NCBI GenBank assembly: GCA_905221615.1
Contig: CAJNDT010002868.1
Location: forward strand, 62,001 to 126,000
Direction: 5' to 3'
Length of the DNA: 64,000 nucleotides
Source: Symbiodinium sp. CCMP2592
Taxonomy: Eukaryota; Sar; Dinophyceae; Suessiales; Symbiodiniaceae
In this document: positions 51,780 through 64,000 of the stretch, one piece after another
Position numbering within the stretch: the first letter of the stretch is position 1
How the letters are laid out: each line of letters opens with the position of its first letter
The notes under the pieces: model-generated
Database searches by the model: none
The model's input: only the letters and a program-made list of their open reading frames with translations
Told to the model about the DNA's origin: nothing
Made by a program: the position numbers and the translations under genes

Positions 51780-53945
51780 CTGCCTCAAGACAGCGACGGC
51801 CATCTTCAGTTTGAAGCTTCCGTCGCGGCATTGCTGGAAACATACGAGTCCGGTGAAGATTGCGCGCCGACGCTAGCGTCCTTGCCTTTGTATTCTTGCG
51901 AAGTTCTTGATCCTTCCTGGAGCGACTTGCGTGGTCGACTTGACAGATGCTTGCAAGAATATGTGCAAGGCAAGATCGTGGCGGCCGACGCTGTCTATCT
52001 GGCGACCCCCATCTGGAGGACAACTTTTTTCCTTATCGCAGTCCTGCTAGAGGCCTGGTCGCGAACGACAGGATTGCCGACCCTCTTTTACATCGATTCC
52101 TTCTTCGCGCTGTTGGCCAGCTTGTTGAACAAGCAAGTGAGTTATAATGTTGCAGGCTTCGATGTGCGAGCAAGATACTGGGCCGTCGGCACGGCGTCGC
52201 CGGGCTCCGGCAAAAGCCCGGCTCTGGATCCCATGAAGGAGGCGCTGTTGGAGGTTTTGCGGGAAGACCCCGACCTCGCGCCGGGCGGGCCCGGTGACGG
52301 TTTCCACGTGCAACCGGTGGGCACCCATGCTGCCGCTGTAGACAGACTTCGATTCACAGGAGGTTACCAATTTATCGGAGCAGGGGAAGGAGGCCCGGTT
52401 CTGTGCCCAGCATGGGCGTCCTCTTCGACATGGACTCAAGGAACGCACATTAACTGGCAAAGATATTTGGACGGAGCTACAGGTACGGTTGCAAAAGATT
52501 AGAAAGGTTGGTGTAGGTAGGTGGGAGCCTGGCGGGTCTTTACGGTCAGATTCTGTTCTAAAGATGAACATATGTATTCAGGTGGTCCAGTTCCCTGGGA
52601 AACAGCAGTGGAGCGACAGGCACGTCGACGCAGTGCAGCCGCGGAAGAGCACGATGTCAATGTCGTCGATGAAACAAACGTGTCCGTCGTCATTCTCCAG
52701 CAATGGTCCTTGCTGCCCACGTGGTGGGCAGCTTCAGAAGAAAAGTGCAGCATCGGCCTGGCTGGGCGCTTTGTTTTTTCCTTTGCTGCTGCCGGCGAGC
52801 CTGGGCCTCCGCAAACAGCACAGTTTGGACAGCAGGTTGCCCTGCCTATCCTGAAACGCATCTTCCGAATTGTGCTGCGAACCTTGGGGCCACACTCTCC
52901 ACTGCCCACCGACAGCCCTCTGCTGAGCTGGGTCGCAGACGCCGAAGGATTGCAGGCCGTGTGCGAGTTTCCGGCTGCTGTGTTCTGATCTAACCAAAAC
53001 TCTCGACATGGACGAGACCTTTGCGTCTTGTGTCAACAAGTCTGGCTACTGGCTGACGACTATTGCTTTTTGGACAAGCGTCCTGAGCCAGGTCTGGCCG
53101 TGCGCAGCAGGCGGCCGAGACGATGTCGTTCTACATGCACATGTGCAGCGTGACTCGTTGAAGCTTGCCGTGGAGTTCTATACTTCCAGGTTTTTGCAAG
53201 GTGCAGCAGTGCTTTCTTCAGATGTGCGCGGTCGCACCTGGGTCAGGAAGCGGCCGCCTTGCATCGCCAAAGCGAGCCAGCGGTGGAACCTCGCTGCATT
53301 GCTGCTTCTCAAGAGTTCGTGCGGCGTCAGCATAACAGCAGCCGTGGCCCAAAGAGCAGGCCCGATGTTCCGCGGCCTTGCAGCAAGCCCCGGAACGGCG
53401 ACCCGCGCAGCAGCGGAAGCGGCTTATGTGGAAGCCCTGGAGTATCTGCGCGTGCGGGGGTTTGGGGTTGTGCAGCCAGCCCTCGACGGCAAGCTCCCTG
53501 TGTTCCTGAAGAGACACTATCAGTCTTTGCCGCAGTCTTCCAGAGAGCAGCTGGCCCAAGCGCACGTGCCAGGAACCGTGTTTGGTTTGCATATTGCAGA
53601 AGCAAGTTGCGCTCGCCCAGGCGCCGACGCAGCAGCATTCTCAGTCGGCTTGGCTGCGCCCGACGCAGCAGCCCCCGTGGGCAGCTTGGCTACGGTCGCG
53701 CTCTCGGAGGACAACACCGAAGTCATTGGAAAGACAACAAGCAGCTCCGACAGCAAGCCGCGAAATCGGCAAGCTTCTGCAGCAGGCAAACTCGCGGGCA
53801 TTTCGGCTGCAAGCATTCCAGACAAGGCTGGTAAGGTAAGGATTGCCCCAGTTCGTCAACGCCTTGTGAAGCGGCGGAAGAAGCAACAGTGCGTGATGCT
53901 CGCGAACAAGACCGCGACGAAGACCTGGGCGCGACCTGGGAGGTA
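51780..53945 (+). CDS. DUF3987-like P-loop ATPase region, at least two introns
   Basis: This continues in frame from the USP block, so it may be the same protein. The first exon ends at 52482 and has LPTLFYIDSFFALLASLL and a Walker A-like GTASPGSGKSPALDP. A clean GT-AG intron (52483-52581, phase 1) leads to GGPVPWETAVERQA, ETNVSVVILQQW and RFVFSFAAAGEPG. Those blocks fit DUF3987, a helicase-like family found in phages, bacteria and some protists. A further intron around 52960-53105 is needed to reach DDVVLHAHVQRDSLKLAVEF and RFLQGAAVLSSDVR. The tail (53590-53945) is Ala/Ser-rich and low complexity. Role unknown; a DNA-linked ATPase role is family inference. Confidence 0.5.
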
Positions 53946-56413
53946 ATCCACCAGGGCCCGGTGGACATGTGCATCCAGAGCTACACGAGCTTTCGAGAAG
54001 CAGTGGAGCAGGTACTAGGCTTGAGCAAAGACGCAGGCATCTATGAGTTCCACGGTCTGGGGCTGGAGCGTGGTGTACGCAGATTGAAAGGCGCGTGCCT
54101 GAAGCCTGCAAAGGATGCAGGCAGCGGGTGCGTGCAGAATTTGGCTTTGAGGCCGGGCGGCCGAGTCTGAAGGTTCGCACGAGGGGCAAGCATGGGGAAC
54201 TTGCGAAGCCAACTGGTGGATCTCTGTGGACAGTGGCCGAGGAAGTGGCGATCCGCAGAAGCTGTAAAGATGCAGAAACCCTCACGAGTGTGAATGTTCG
54301 CCAGTGTCTGAAGCAGGCGGGGCTAAACCTTCGATGCGAACCACGGCAGCTTCACCAATGGGTGACAAGACAAAAAGTCAAGCTAGGAGTGCAGACGAAG
54401 CGAGGGCCAACGTCTGTTCGGGCAGGGGAACTACAAATTGCGGCGGCCTCTTTCCTGCTCAAAGATCTTGGAACGTGGGAAACGCTGCCTTTGCATAAGC
54501 TCTTCGTCTTGCAGGATCCAGCACCTACCTTCAATGAAGAGCGTGTCTGCGTCGCGTGGACTTGCCCAGGCATGCTGCGGCGGGCTCGTGCCGCGCAAGG
54601 AAAGGTGATCAAGCTGGCCATCGACGGAAAGCAAGGCATCCTCATCAACGACTATACCGTCGTGACCGTCAGTTTTCTGGTGTGCAGTGAGCAGGTCAGA
54701 CCGACAAGACAAGGCGGTGCCAGGACAGGCAGTCGCCAGAACGCTCACACCCTGACCCAGGAGCCGTTAGCCCAGGCGCTCATGAACACGGAAAAGGAAG
54801 CCAACGTTTCGCAGTTCCTACGCACGCTGGAAAACGTGGCTAGCGAATGCTGCGGCCTTGACCTAAGCTACCAGGTCTGGCAAGTCCACAAATACTACGC
54901 CACAAGCATCGAGGCGTCCCGCATCAATGTATTCCCTTGTGCACGACCGTGCGATGACTACCCACATATGCGGAGAGCATCGCATATAGCGTGCTCGCGA
55001 GCCTGCTCTCGCCGAAGATTCCGTCGGAGCCTTAGAAGTTCTTAGAAGCCAAAGTCACGAGGTCGACCGAGCTACTTTAAAGACTATATAGGGTTGCGCT
55101 ACGTCGCTACGTCGGATGTGCATGCTCTCCGAGTGTTTGACGGGGTCTAGCTGTTGTCACACCAAGGCAGAACAGTTCCGCAGCAGAGGACGAAAGCAAT
55201 GCAAGGCAGGTCCGGCAACCCCTTCCCTTCTGTGTGCGTGCGAAGAGTCTAGAGTCTAGAGAAGTCAAATTGATGTCACACAGCGCAAAGACTGCGTGTC
55301 TTCTGCAGGCGGTCGAAGCCAGCCGAGACGAAGTCTTTGCAGCTGCTGGAGAGAGTGATTCAACTGAGTCGGTTCTTGCAGACTGTTGTTCTGTTTGATG
55401 CGGTGTGGCAACTAACTTTTTCGTGGTTGGAGACCGTCAGCAAGAAAGCCGCGACCTACTTGAAGCAGACGTACTTTCACAAAGTGCCAGTCTCGAGCCT
55501 TCGCAAGCAGATGCATGTAGGGCAGCCGGTGGGGAAGTCCGAGGATGCCAGTTGCTGGTTCGCCGGCTTCTGGGCAGGCGTAACTGGCACATACCCAGGA
55601 ACTGGGTCCGGGACTCAGTCACTGGAGAGCTTTCACGCATACTGGCAGGCGCAGGTCCGGTCCAAGGTAAGGACAGCTCCACCGACATATTCCGAGCAAT
55701 GGAAGATTTGTACGAGACCGACTGGTGCAAGAAGTTCATGTGGGAGGAGGCGCGAAGCTTCTTGACGTGGCCAGACCGTCCCGCGCTGGACCTCTTAAAC
55801 AGCACCATGCTGCGTACTGCTGGACGGTCGCCTGCGGCAGACTTTTGGGACCAGCGGGCGAAGAAGCTGACGGGTCTGCATACTCATTTCAAGATCTGGC
55901 GCCGCACAGACAAGGCCAAGGGCCAGGACGGCATAACGACTTTCTGGGTCACGCGGTGCCAACGCCACCAGGACCAAATGCCTGCTGATGCAAGCGTCGA
56001 CCAATCCACCGCCGAGACTTTTGCAGACCTGCTGACCCTGGAGGGCACAGAACTGCAGCGGCTGCTGACCAGGTGCGGTGTGGCAGAGGGAGACGCAAAC
56101 AAGCAGCGGCTGAATGCGAATGCGCTCGACAAGCTCCTGGGCGTACACTGCGCGCCTGGCCGATTCCCTCTGGCCGCGTGTGCGACGTCGGCTGCAAACC
56201 CCACTGCCATCCACGCTCTGCACATGCATCGAGTTCATGCAGCACGCAGAGTGCGAACACATTGTCTTCGTGAAGGCGTTGGAAGGGGGTGCAGATGCAG
56301 AGAATCTGAATGAGGTTCCTATCCTGCGAAAAAGAGGACGTAAGCCCAAGCGGAAGGCAGACGCGGAGATGAAGTCTGCATCTACGGCAAAGCGTCGCAG
56401 GCAGCAGAAGTAA
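53889..56413 (+). CDS. MULE-like transposase with SWIM zinc finger, several exons
   Basis: Blocks in order are 53889-54130 (EQDRDEDLGATWEV), 54095-55010 (KGCRQRVRAEFG, SLKVRTRGKHGEL, then the DDE core start KVIKLAIDGKQ with Asp at residue 177 and HKYYATSIEASR, RPCDDYPHMRRA), 55337-55665 (LFDAVWQLTFSWLE, GTGSGTQSLESFHAYWQ), ~55670-56110 (IFRAMEDLYETDW) and 56114-56413. The last holds CTCIEFMQHAECEH, a CxC...CxH SWIM finger, and a basic end RKRGRKPKRK. SWIM after a MULE catalytic core is typical. The second catalytic Asp is expected near HKYYA and may be replaced by Tyr, which would inactivate it. Exon joins are not resolved. Confidence 0.6.
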
Positions 56414-57055
56414 GCGCCGGTGCCATGAAAAAGTTGTTACCGCTGAGACAGCCTCGCCAACTCCCGCCCAAGCATACCCGAAATCACACACGAGCGTTGT
56501 GTTCGCAAGCGTGTAATCCTTTTCGAAGTCCAGCATGCGAGCGTCGGTTGTTCTTTTGAGCGCTCAAGCTTGCTTGTAAGCAGTATGCATGAATCCTCTC
56601 CAGACTCATCATGCGAGCGTTGAATTTGCGACTTGGCGGACGGGGTCCGCGGCCGTAGGATAAGCCTGCCTCTCCAAACCCATCATGCGAGCATCGTGTT
56701 GCACATGGGGAGGCCGTGCCCTCCCAACCCTTCCGGTTTCCTTTGTCGATCCTTACCCTCCTTTAAAAGAAAGTGCAAATGTCTTGTGCCCTGATCACTT
56801 TGCCTCAAATGTGTGCCCGACGGGCCGAGCCGGCCTGTACGTCTTCGAATGCCTACAAGCCACTCGGTTTTAAGGTTGGACATAGGGTTTCAGGAAGAGT
56901 TCCTGGCCATGATTCATTATCGAATTCAAAGGTCATGAGATACAAATTCAAGCATGGAGATTCATAACCTGCTTCGGCCAGTGTGCCGAACGACCCCACG
57001 AACAGGGCGAGGCAGCTCTTTACAAAGAGCGGAATGCCTCTGCCGTCCCACTGTA
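56414..57055. other. Noncoding region downstream of the MULE-like gene
   Basis: No gene is seen. Repeated phrases such as catgcgagcgt(t/c)g and cccatcatgcgagcatcgtgttg occur at ~56530, 56610 and 56685 and again at 58250, 58655 and 58945, so the segment belongs to the repeat family described next. Confidence 0.45.
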
Positions 57056-58990
57056 CCCCACGTGCATCCACTTGCATGTCTGTTTCACGTATCACTTGCA
57101 TGTATCCAGGTTCTACCAGAGTACTGATCGACAGCTGTGCGCCTGAGCTCTTTACAACGAGCGGAATGCCTTTGCCGTCCCACTGTACCGCACGTGCTTC
57201 CCATGCATACATGTCGCGGTCCATGGGCCTATAGATTAAAATTTTCGTAAACATTCAAGCTTGAATCTTGCCTTCCGAGGTGGCTCTGTGCGCTCGGAAG
57301 AGTCCGAGGATGTGTCGGGTGGAGCTCGGGGCGAAGGGGACAGATGTGAAGGTGAACCTGGAGCGGAGTTTGAAGATGATGAGGAGCTTGCTGGTGCGGA
57401 TGATGCGGCGTCTGCTGGTATGGATTACGCAGAGCCTGGGGACGCACATGTACCGAGTGTTTCCTAGAAGGTCTTGGCCACATTGTAATGAGTGTGGGAC
57501 ACGTGCGTGTCGAACTTCTGCTACATGCGCATTAATTAGACATGTCCCTCCGAGCTTCAACTCAGGCTTGCCCTGCGCGGACACTTGCGCAACCACGACG
57601 TCTCAGCCCGTTGCTTGCGTGTGTACATACATGCGCAAGTCCCTTTCCCAAGAACCCGCGGTTAGAACAGTTGTGGCTTCCAAGTTGAGTTTCTTCATCG
57701 TCGGACCCCAGTGCGACGCCGGCGCGGCGACACAAAGATTGCATGTACCATGCATGCGTTGAAGTGTATATAGGTATGTGCAGGAATGAACGACTGTGTG
57801 CATTGCCACCAGCCCAGGACACTTGCAGATCAGCCCCAAGAGCCAAGCCACAGCTCGAAAGGAACTCTATTGAATGAAATGCAGAAAGTATAGGGCGACT
57901 CGGAAACAAGGTTTATCGACCAGGATCTGCAGGAGAGGAAGGATTTGCATCTTGTCTATGACTTCCAGGATCTGGGTGTGGAGCGTGGTGTGCGCAGATT
58001 GAAAGGTGCATAACGCAGAGATTGCACGTATCTTGCATGCGTTGCAGTGTATATAGGCATGTGCAGGAATGAGCTACTATGTGCATTGCTAGCAGCCCAG
58101 GACACTTGCCGATCAGCCCCAGGCGCCAAGCCAAAACTCGAAAGGAGCGCTACTGAATAAAGGGCAGAAAGTAGGGCTACTTGTGCCAACTGTGTGGAAG
58201 CAACGGCATGGATCCATCCGATGTGTAATGTAATCGATGGAGAGTTCCTTACCAAACCAAACATGTGAGCATCGTGTTTGCACGTGGCAAGTTGAAACAC
58301 TGATGTGACACATCCACTTGCATGTCTGTTTCACGTATCACTTGCATGTACAGCTGTGCGCCTGTAGTAAACAACACTGCTGCGAGACTATGTTCCTAAA
58401 CGTCTTGCGAGCCGGATACACGCCCAGATTACATTGCAGCGTTTGGGCGACCGCCAACCCCCCGACTTCAGCCGACTTCCCAAGCCAGCAGCCCAGGACA
58501 CTTGCCGATCAGCCCCAGGCGCCAAGCCAAAACTCGAAAGGAACGCTACTGAATAAAGGGCAGAAAGTAGGGCTACTTGTGCCAACGGTGTGGAAGCAAC
58601 GGCATGGATCCATCCGATGTGTAATGTAACCGATGGAGGATTCCTTACCAAACCAAACATGTGAGCATCGTGTTCGTACGTGGCCTGTTGAAACACTGAT
58701 GTGACACATCCACTTGCATGTCTGTTTCACGTATCACTTGCATGTATCCAGGTTCTACCAGAGTACTGATCGACAGCTGTGCGCCTGTAGTAAACAACAC
58801 CGCTGCGAGACTATGTTCCTAAACGTCTTACGAGCCGGATACACGCCCAGATTACATTTCAGCGTGGGGGCGACCGCCAACCCCCCGACTTCCCAAGCCG
58901 CGCAAGTTTGCCTCACAACATATGCGAAGCTTTCCTTGGCGAACCCATCACGCGAGCGTTGTGTCCGCAAGCCTGCAAGCTTGCTGATTG
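57056..58990. repeat. Degenerate tandem repeats, including a ~396-bp unit
   Basis: 58090-58425 and 58486-58850 are near-copies offset by 396 bp: aggacacttgccgatcagc, gatccatccgatgtgtaat, accaaacatgtgagcatcg, cgcctgtagtaaacaacac. The second copy has an extra tatccaggttctaccagag block that also occurs at 57103. Earlier partial copies are at 57056-57190 (gcggaatgcctYtgccg) and 57740-58090. Small ORFs over it repeat with the unit and are not supported as genes. Confidence 0.75.
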
Positions 58991-59089
58991 AGATGCAGTA
59001 CCCTAAACCCAGACTGGCGAGGACTCGAGTATAAGGTACTGTGATACTCCATTGTCCATGGGCCAAGATCGGGCCTCGGATGGCCAGAA

Positions 59090-59340
59090 AGAAGTTTGTC
59101 GGGGGTACGGAGGTACAAGTGTTCCAAGGATGGAACAGAAGCTGTCAGGGGTGGACGAGGAGCCGCTGGGGTGGATTAGAAGCTGTCCGGGGTGGACTAG
59201 AAGCTGTCCGGGTGGAAAAGAAGTTGCCCGGGGCGGAAAAGAAGCTCTAGGGGGGTGGAATAAAAGCCAAGGGGTGCAAAAAAGCTTTCGGGGGCTGGAA
59301 AAAAGCTGCGTCCTATGTTCGTGCTCAAAGCAAAAAGCTG
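59090..59340. repeat. Inverted-array right arm: GGGGTGGA-N-AAAAGCT units
   Basis: About ten units such as ggggtggactagaagctgt, gggcggaaaagaagct and gggggctggaaaaaagctg. They are the reverse complement of the 49311-49525 array. Confidence 0.7.
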
Positions 59341-61619
<2,279 letters not shown>

Positions 61620-61830
61620 CTAGATCTGGATCTTGATCTAGATCTATACCTGAATCAACCTATCTAACTGTCTATCTACCTATCTATCTACCCACCTATC
61701 TATTTATGTATCCATCTGTCTATCTTTCTACCTGTCCATGCATCCATCCATCCATCCATCCATCCATCCATCTGTCTAGCTGTCTACGTGTCTATCTGTC
61801 TATCTATCTGCCTGTCTATCTATCGAAACT
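61620..61830. repeat. TCTA/TCCA/CTGT tetranucleotide microsatellite
   Basis: Imperfect tatctacc, tctatctg and an almost perfect (atcc)n run at ~61741-61770. Confidence 0.9.
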
Positions 61831-64000
61831 TGCGTACACACACACACTTTACTTTATCCAGAAGCGAGTATCCGGACTTTGGAGCAAACGACATGCCAGT
61901 TGACGAACTTTATGCTTTCTGCTAGGTGCGTCAGCACACCGTCTCAAGATTTCAAGCCGATCACTCTATAAAGTTTCAATTGCTGTTTTCTGATGCCAAC
62001 CCGTGGCCTGGCCTCACGCCCGCGAAAACTCGAAGAGATGGGGAACTTTAGTTTCATAGGCAGCATATACACGTTAAAGACCACAACTGGAAACCTCTTC
62101 AACCCAAGCCCCGCGTCAAGAAGGGCCGAAGCTCGGATCCCTCCAGGCGCCAGATGCCGTACCCCAGGAAAGGTTTTTGCTTTGCTTTTCCTTTTGCTCA
62201 CGCGCAGGTCCCGGCCTTCAACCCCACGGTGAAGTTCTACAAGCGGATCGGAGACCTCCAGGAGACGAGGGTCCCGCCTGTTCTTGTTTTTTCCTCGGAA
62301 TCCGGAAGCCTTCCTTTAAAGCTCCCGTTTGCTCTCAGAGCCGAGTTCTGTGCGCTGAAAAGCATGCAACACAGGCTTCAAAAGCTGGTGTCACTATGAA
62401 CACAGCTTCTTTCTGTGCATGTACTTGCATTCGCCCTTGAACATAAAGACGCCCAAACCCAAAGCCTATACTCCCCAACCCTGAACTCCATACCCCGTCA
62501 GGCAGGTCCTACCAACAGTCTCAGACCCCCAGCCCGGATCGCAGGAAGCCACCTACAACGAGGCGGAGGAGGCCCCCATCCAGAAGTTCTCTGTGCTCCT
62601 GCAGAGCAAGGCACGCCCGAGTTTCCATCCACATACGGCCAGCAGCCAAACTAATCGGATTACTACTTGCAGCCTTCTTCTGATGACGCTTCTAGAATTG
62701 TCACTACAGTTACACAGTTTTCGGCTGGCCTTAGGGCTTGACGACTGAAGCTTCGGATTTCCTGCAGTTTCGGTTTCGTCGTTGAGTCTAAAGGCTAGAG
62801 ATAGCAGCAGAGTGTGGGAGCTGCATCCTATCAGACCTGCCAGGCAGGGTGCACGGAGGAGTTGTTTCCGAGACTCTGCGGTCAGCCCTCGCCGGTTAGT
62901 TGAGCATTGCTCTAGGAAAGCTCCTCCCAGACGGCCCGAATGCCTGAACCCTGAAACTTGAACCCCAAAGTCCAAGCATCAGAAGTCGGAGAAAGGAACC
63001 TGGGCCCAAGCTGCTGCTTTGCCCCGTGCCCGATTATCGCGTTAAGGCCAGGTTTCGGGTTTCCAGAAGGTTCCGGGCTCAGATTTTATGCATCATGTCA
63101 GAACTAGTGTTAAGAGAAAGTAGTGCGGCTTTGAGGCTCGGCGTTGCCGGGTCTTGTCGAGGTTTGTCCTTCAAGGGCTTCAGGTGTTAATTTGTGGATT
63201 CAGACTTCCTGTTTGTGTTCTCAGGTTTCGGGTGTGGTCTCCGGCCAGGTGCTTGGGCATGGCTTTACGGTCAATTGAGCATGAGGGTCTTTAGTCTAGG
63301 GGTTGGGGCACGCCAACACTATGGGCTTCAGCATTCACCGTGTCGCATGGGACCTGTTCATGGTGTGTGGACGAAGAGCAGGAAAAAATAAGTTTTTCAA
63401 TTGAAACAGTGAGTGACGGGTTCCGCGTCGGCAGCCCAGAAGAACAAGAGACGCAGAAGCAAGTAAGCAGAGTTGTATGCATAGGGAGACTCCTCACTGC
63501 GGAGCTGCGACTGCCAATTTGCACAGATCATCGCCTCGCGCTGATCCTGCACCCGAACCCCAAAGTCCATGTTAGTCCTCGCCCCAGCAACGCGACCGGG
63601 ACGAGTTTGTGAACCTCGTCTTCGCTTCCTCGAATCCACAGCAGGCGGCATTACGGGGCTTCGATGCAAAACGTGTAGAGTTCTTTCATTGTCGTTTCAG
63701 CGGGCTTGAAGTTAAAGCCGAGATTCTATGAACACTGGGTCCACAATCTCACGCCTACGGAGGTTTGGGCCAAAGCCAGGTCTTCCGCTTGCTGCTGAGC
63801 TCTCTCGACCAGATCTGGAAGCGTGCTCCCTGAATCGGAGCTCCGAACCCTGAACTCCAAATCGTCAACCTCAGGCTCCAAGCCTAGGGCTTAGAGAAGC
63901 TGCCTGTGGCAGGTGGCCACAGCTGCAGGCAAGGCCATCGATCTTGCCCTTGAGGCAACCCGGATGTCTTTTCAATGCTCACAAGCCATGAAGCTCATCA
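61831..64000. other. Spacer DNA, no gene seen
   Basis: No supported gene to the window end. Degenerate words (ccctgaactcc, cctgaaacttgaacccc, tccgaaccctgaactcc) are frequent. Confidence 0.5.

Larger units (their letters stand above)
49311..59340 (+). mobile_element. Candidate Mutator-like element with deubiquitinase and ATPase cargo
   Basis: Between the inverted arrays lie, all on the plus strand, an ASCH/USP gene, a DUF3987-like ATPase and a MULE-like transposase with a SWIM finger. MULEs commonly have long inverted ends and capture genes, and plant MULEs carrying a ULP1-type cysteine protease are known. Here the protease is USP-type. I could not define exact ends or a 9-11 bp target duplication, and several frame breaks suggest many introns or decay. 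Treat the element boundary as a hypothesis. Confidence 0.45.

Noticed and set aside
57255..58730. Several 70-160 residue ORFs that recur with the 396-bp unit
   Set aside because: They repeat with the noncoding unit, overlap on both strands and show no domain.

Overview
This 64 kb window looks like nuclear DNA of a dinoflagellate, probably near Symbiodiniaceae. Four things suggest this. Long runs of genes lie on one strand. Introns are short, and one may use a non-GT donor. Several protein families I associate with dinoflagellate genomes are present (a MKAMKAM-tailed protein, a Lys/Pro-rich family, a GIY-YIG/RT element with a 2OG dioxygenase). Spacers are littered with degenerate CCCTAAA/CCCTGAA words. 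This assignment is inference; no rRNA or spliced-leader gene is present to fix it.

Layout. (1) 1-2698: microsatellite-rich, then spacer DNA. (2) 2699-45565: one large retroelement read on the minus strand, bounded by 453-bp direct repeats with one visible mismatch. Its 5' half is at 41553-45565 (gag-like ORF1, an in-frame UGA-CUA stop, then a pol start with GIY-YIG nuclease and RT fingers). Its 3' half is at 2699-10179 (RT palm and thumb, a long unknown ORF, a 2OG-Fe(II) dioxygenase, a Pro/RS-rich ORF, a ubiquitin-like ORF and two small ORFs). Nuclease upstream of RT is the permuted arrangement of Chlamys/Naiad-type Penelope-like elements. (3) Inside the RT gene sits a second element, a ~15.9 kb DNA transposon (25620-41549) with 32-bp TIRs and a 3-bp AAA target duplication. 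It carries an apparently intact three-exon Tnp2/CACTA-like transposase plus several other minus-strand genes (a Lys/Pro-rich multi-exon gene, a four-block multi-exon gene, an RRM protein, a KAM-repeat protein). Removing the transposon and one AAA joins the two RT halves in frame.

(4) 5546-20885 and 20986-36327 are almost identical and are separated by exactly 100 Ns. The likeliest reading is two overlapping contigs that were scaffolded instead of merged, so most genes between 5.5 and 36.3 kb are listed twice but probably exist once. Contig B (20986-64000) alone supports the nested structure.

(5) 45566-49300: spacer. (6) ~49.3-59.3 kb: plus-strand genes (ASCH plus USP-type deubiquitinase, a DUF3987-like P-loop ATPase, a MULE-like transposase with a C-terminal SWIM finger) lying between inverted arrays of a ~22-bp AGCTTTTT/TCCACCCC repeat. 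This is a candidate Mutator-like element with a deubiquitinase cargo. (7) 59.3-64 kb: spacer with a 160-bp (CA)n tract and TCTA/TCCA microsatellites.

The most novel items are the ~11.5 kb retroelement (permuted GIY-YIG/RT, UGA-CUA readthrough, 2OG dioxygenase, terminal repeats holding a pseudoknotted RNA fold) and the two cargo-bearing DNA elements.
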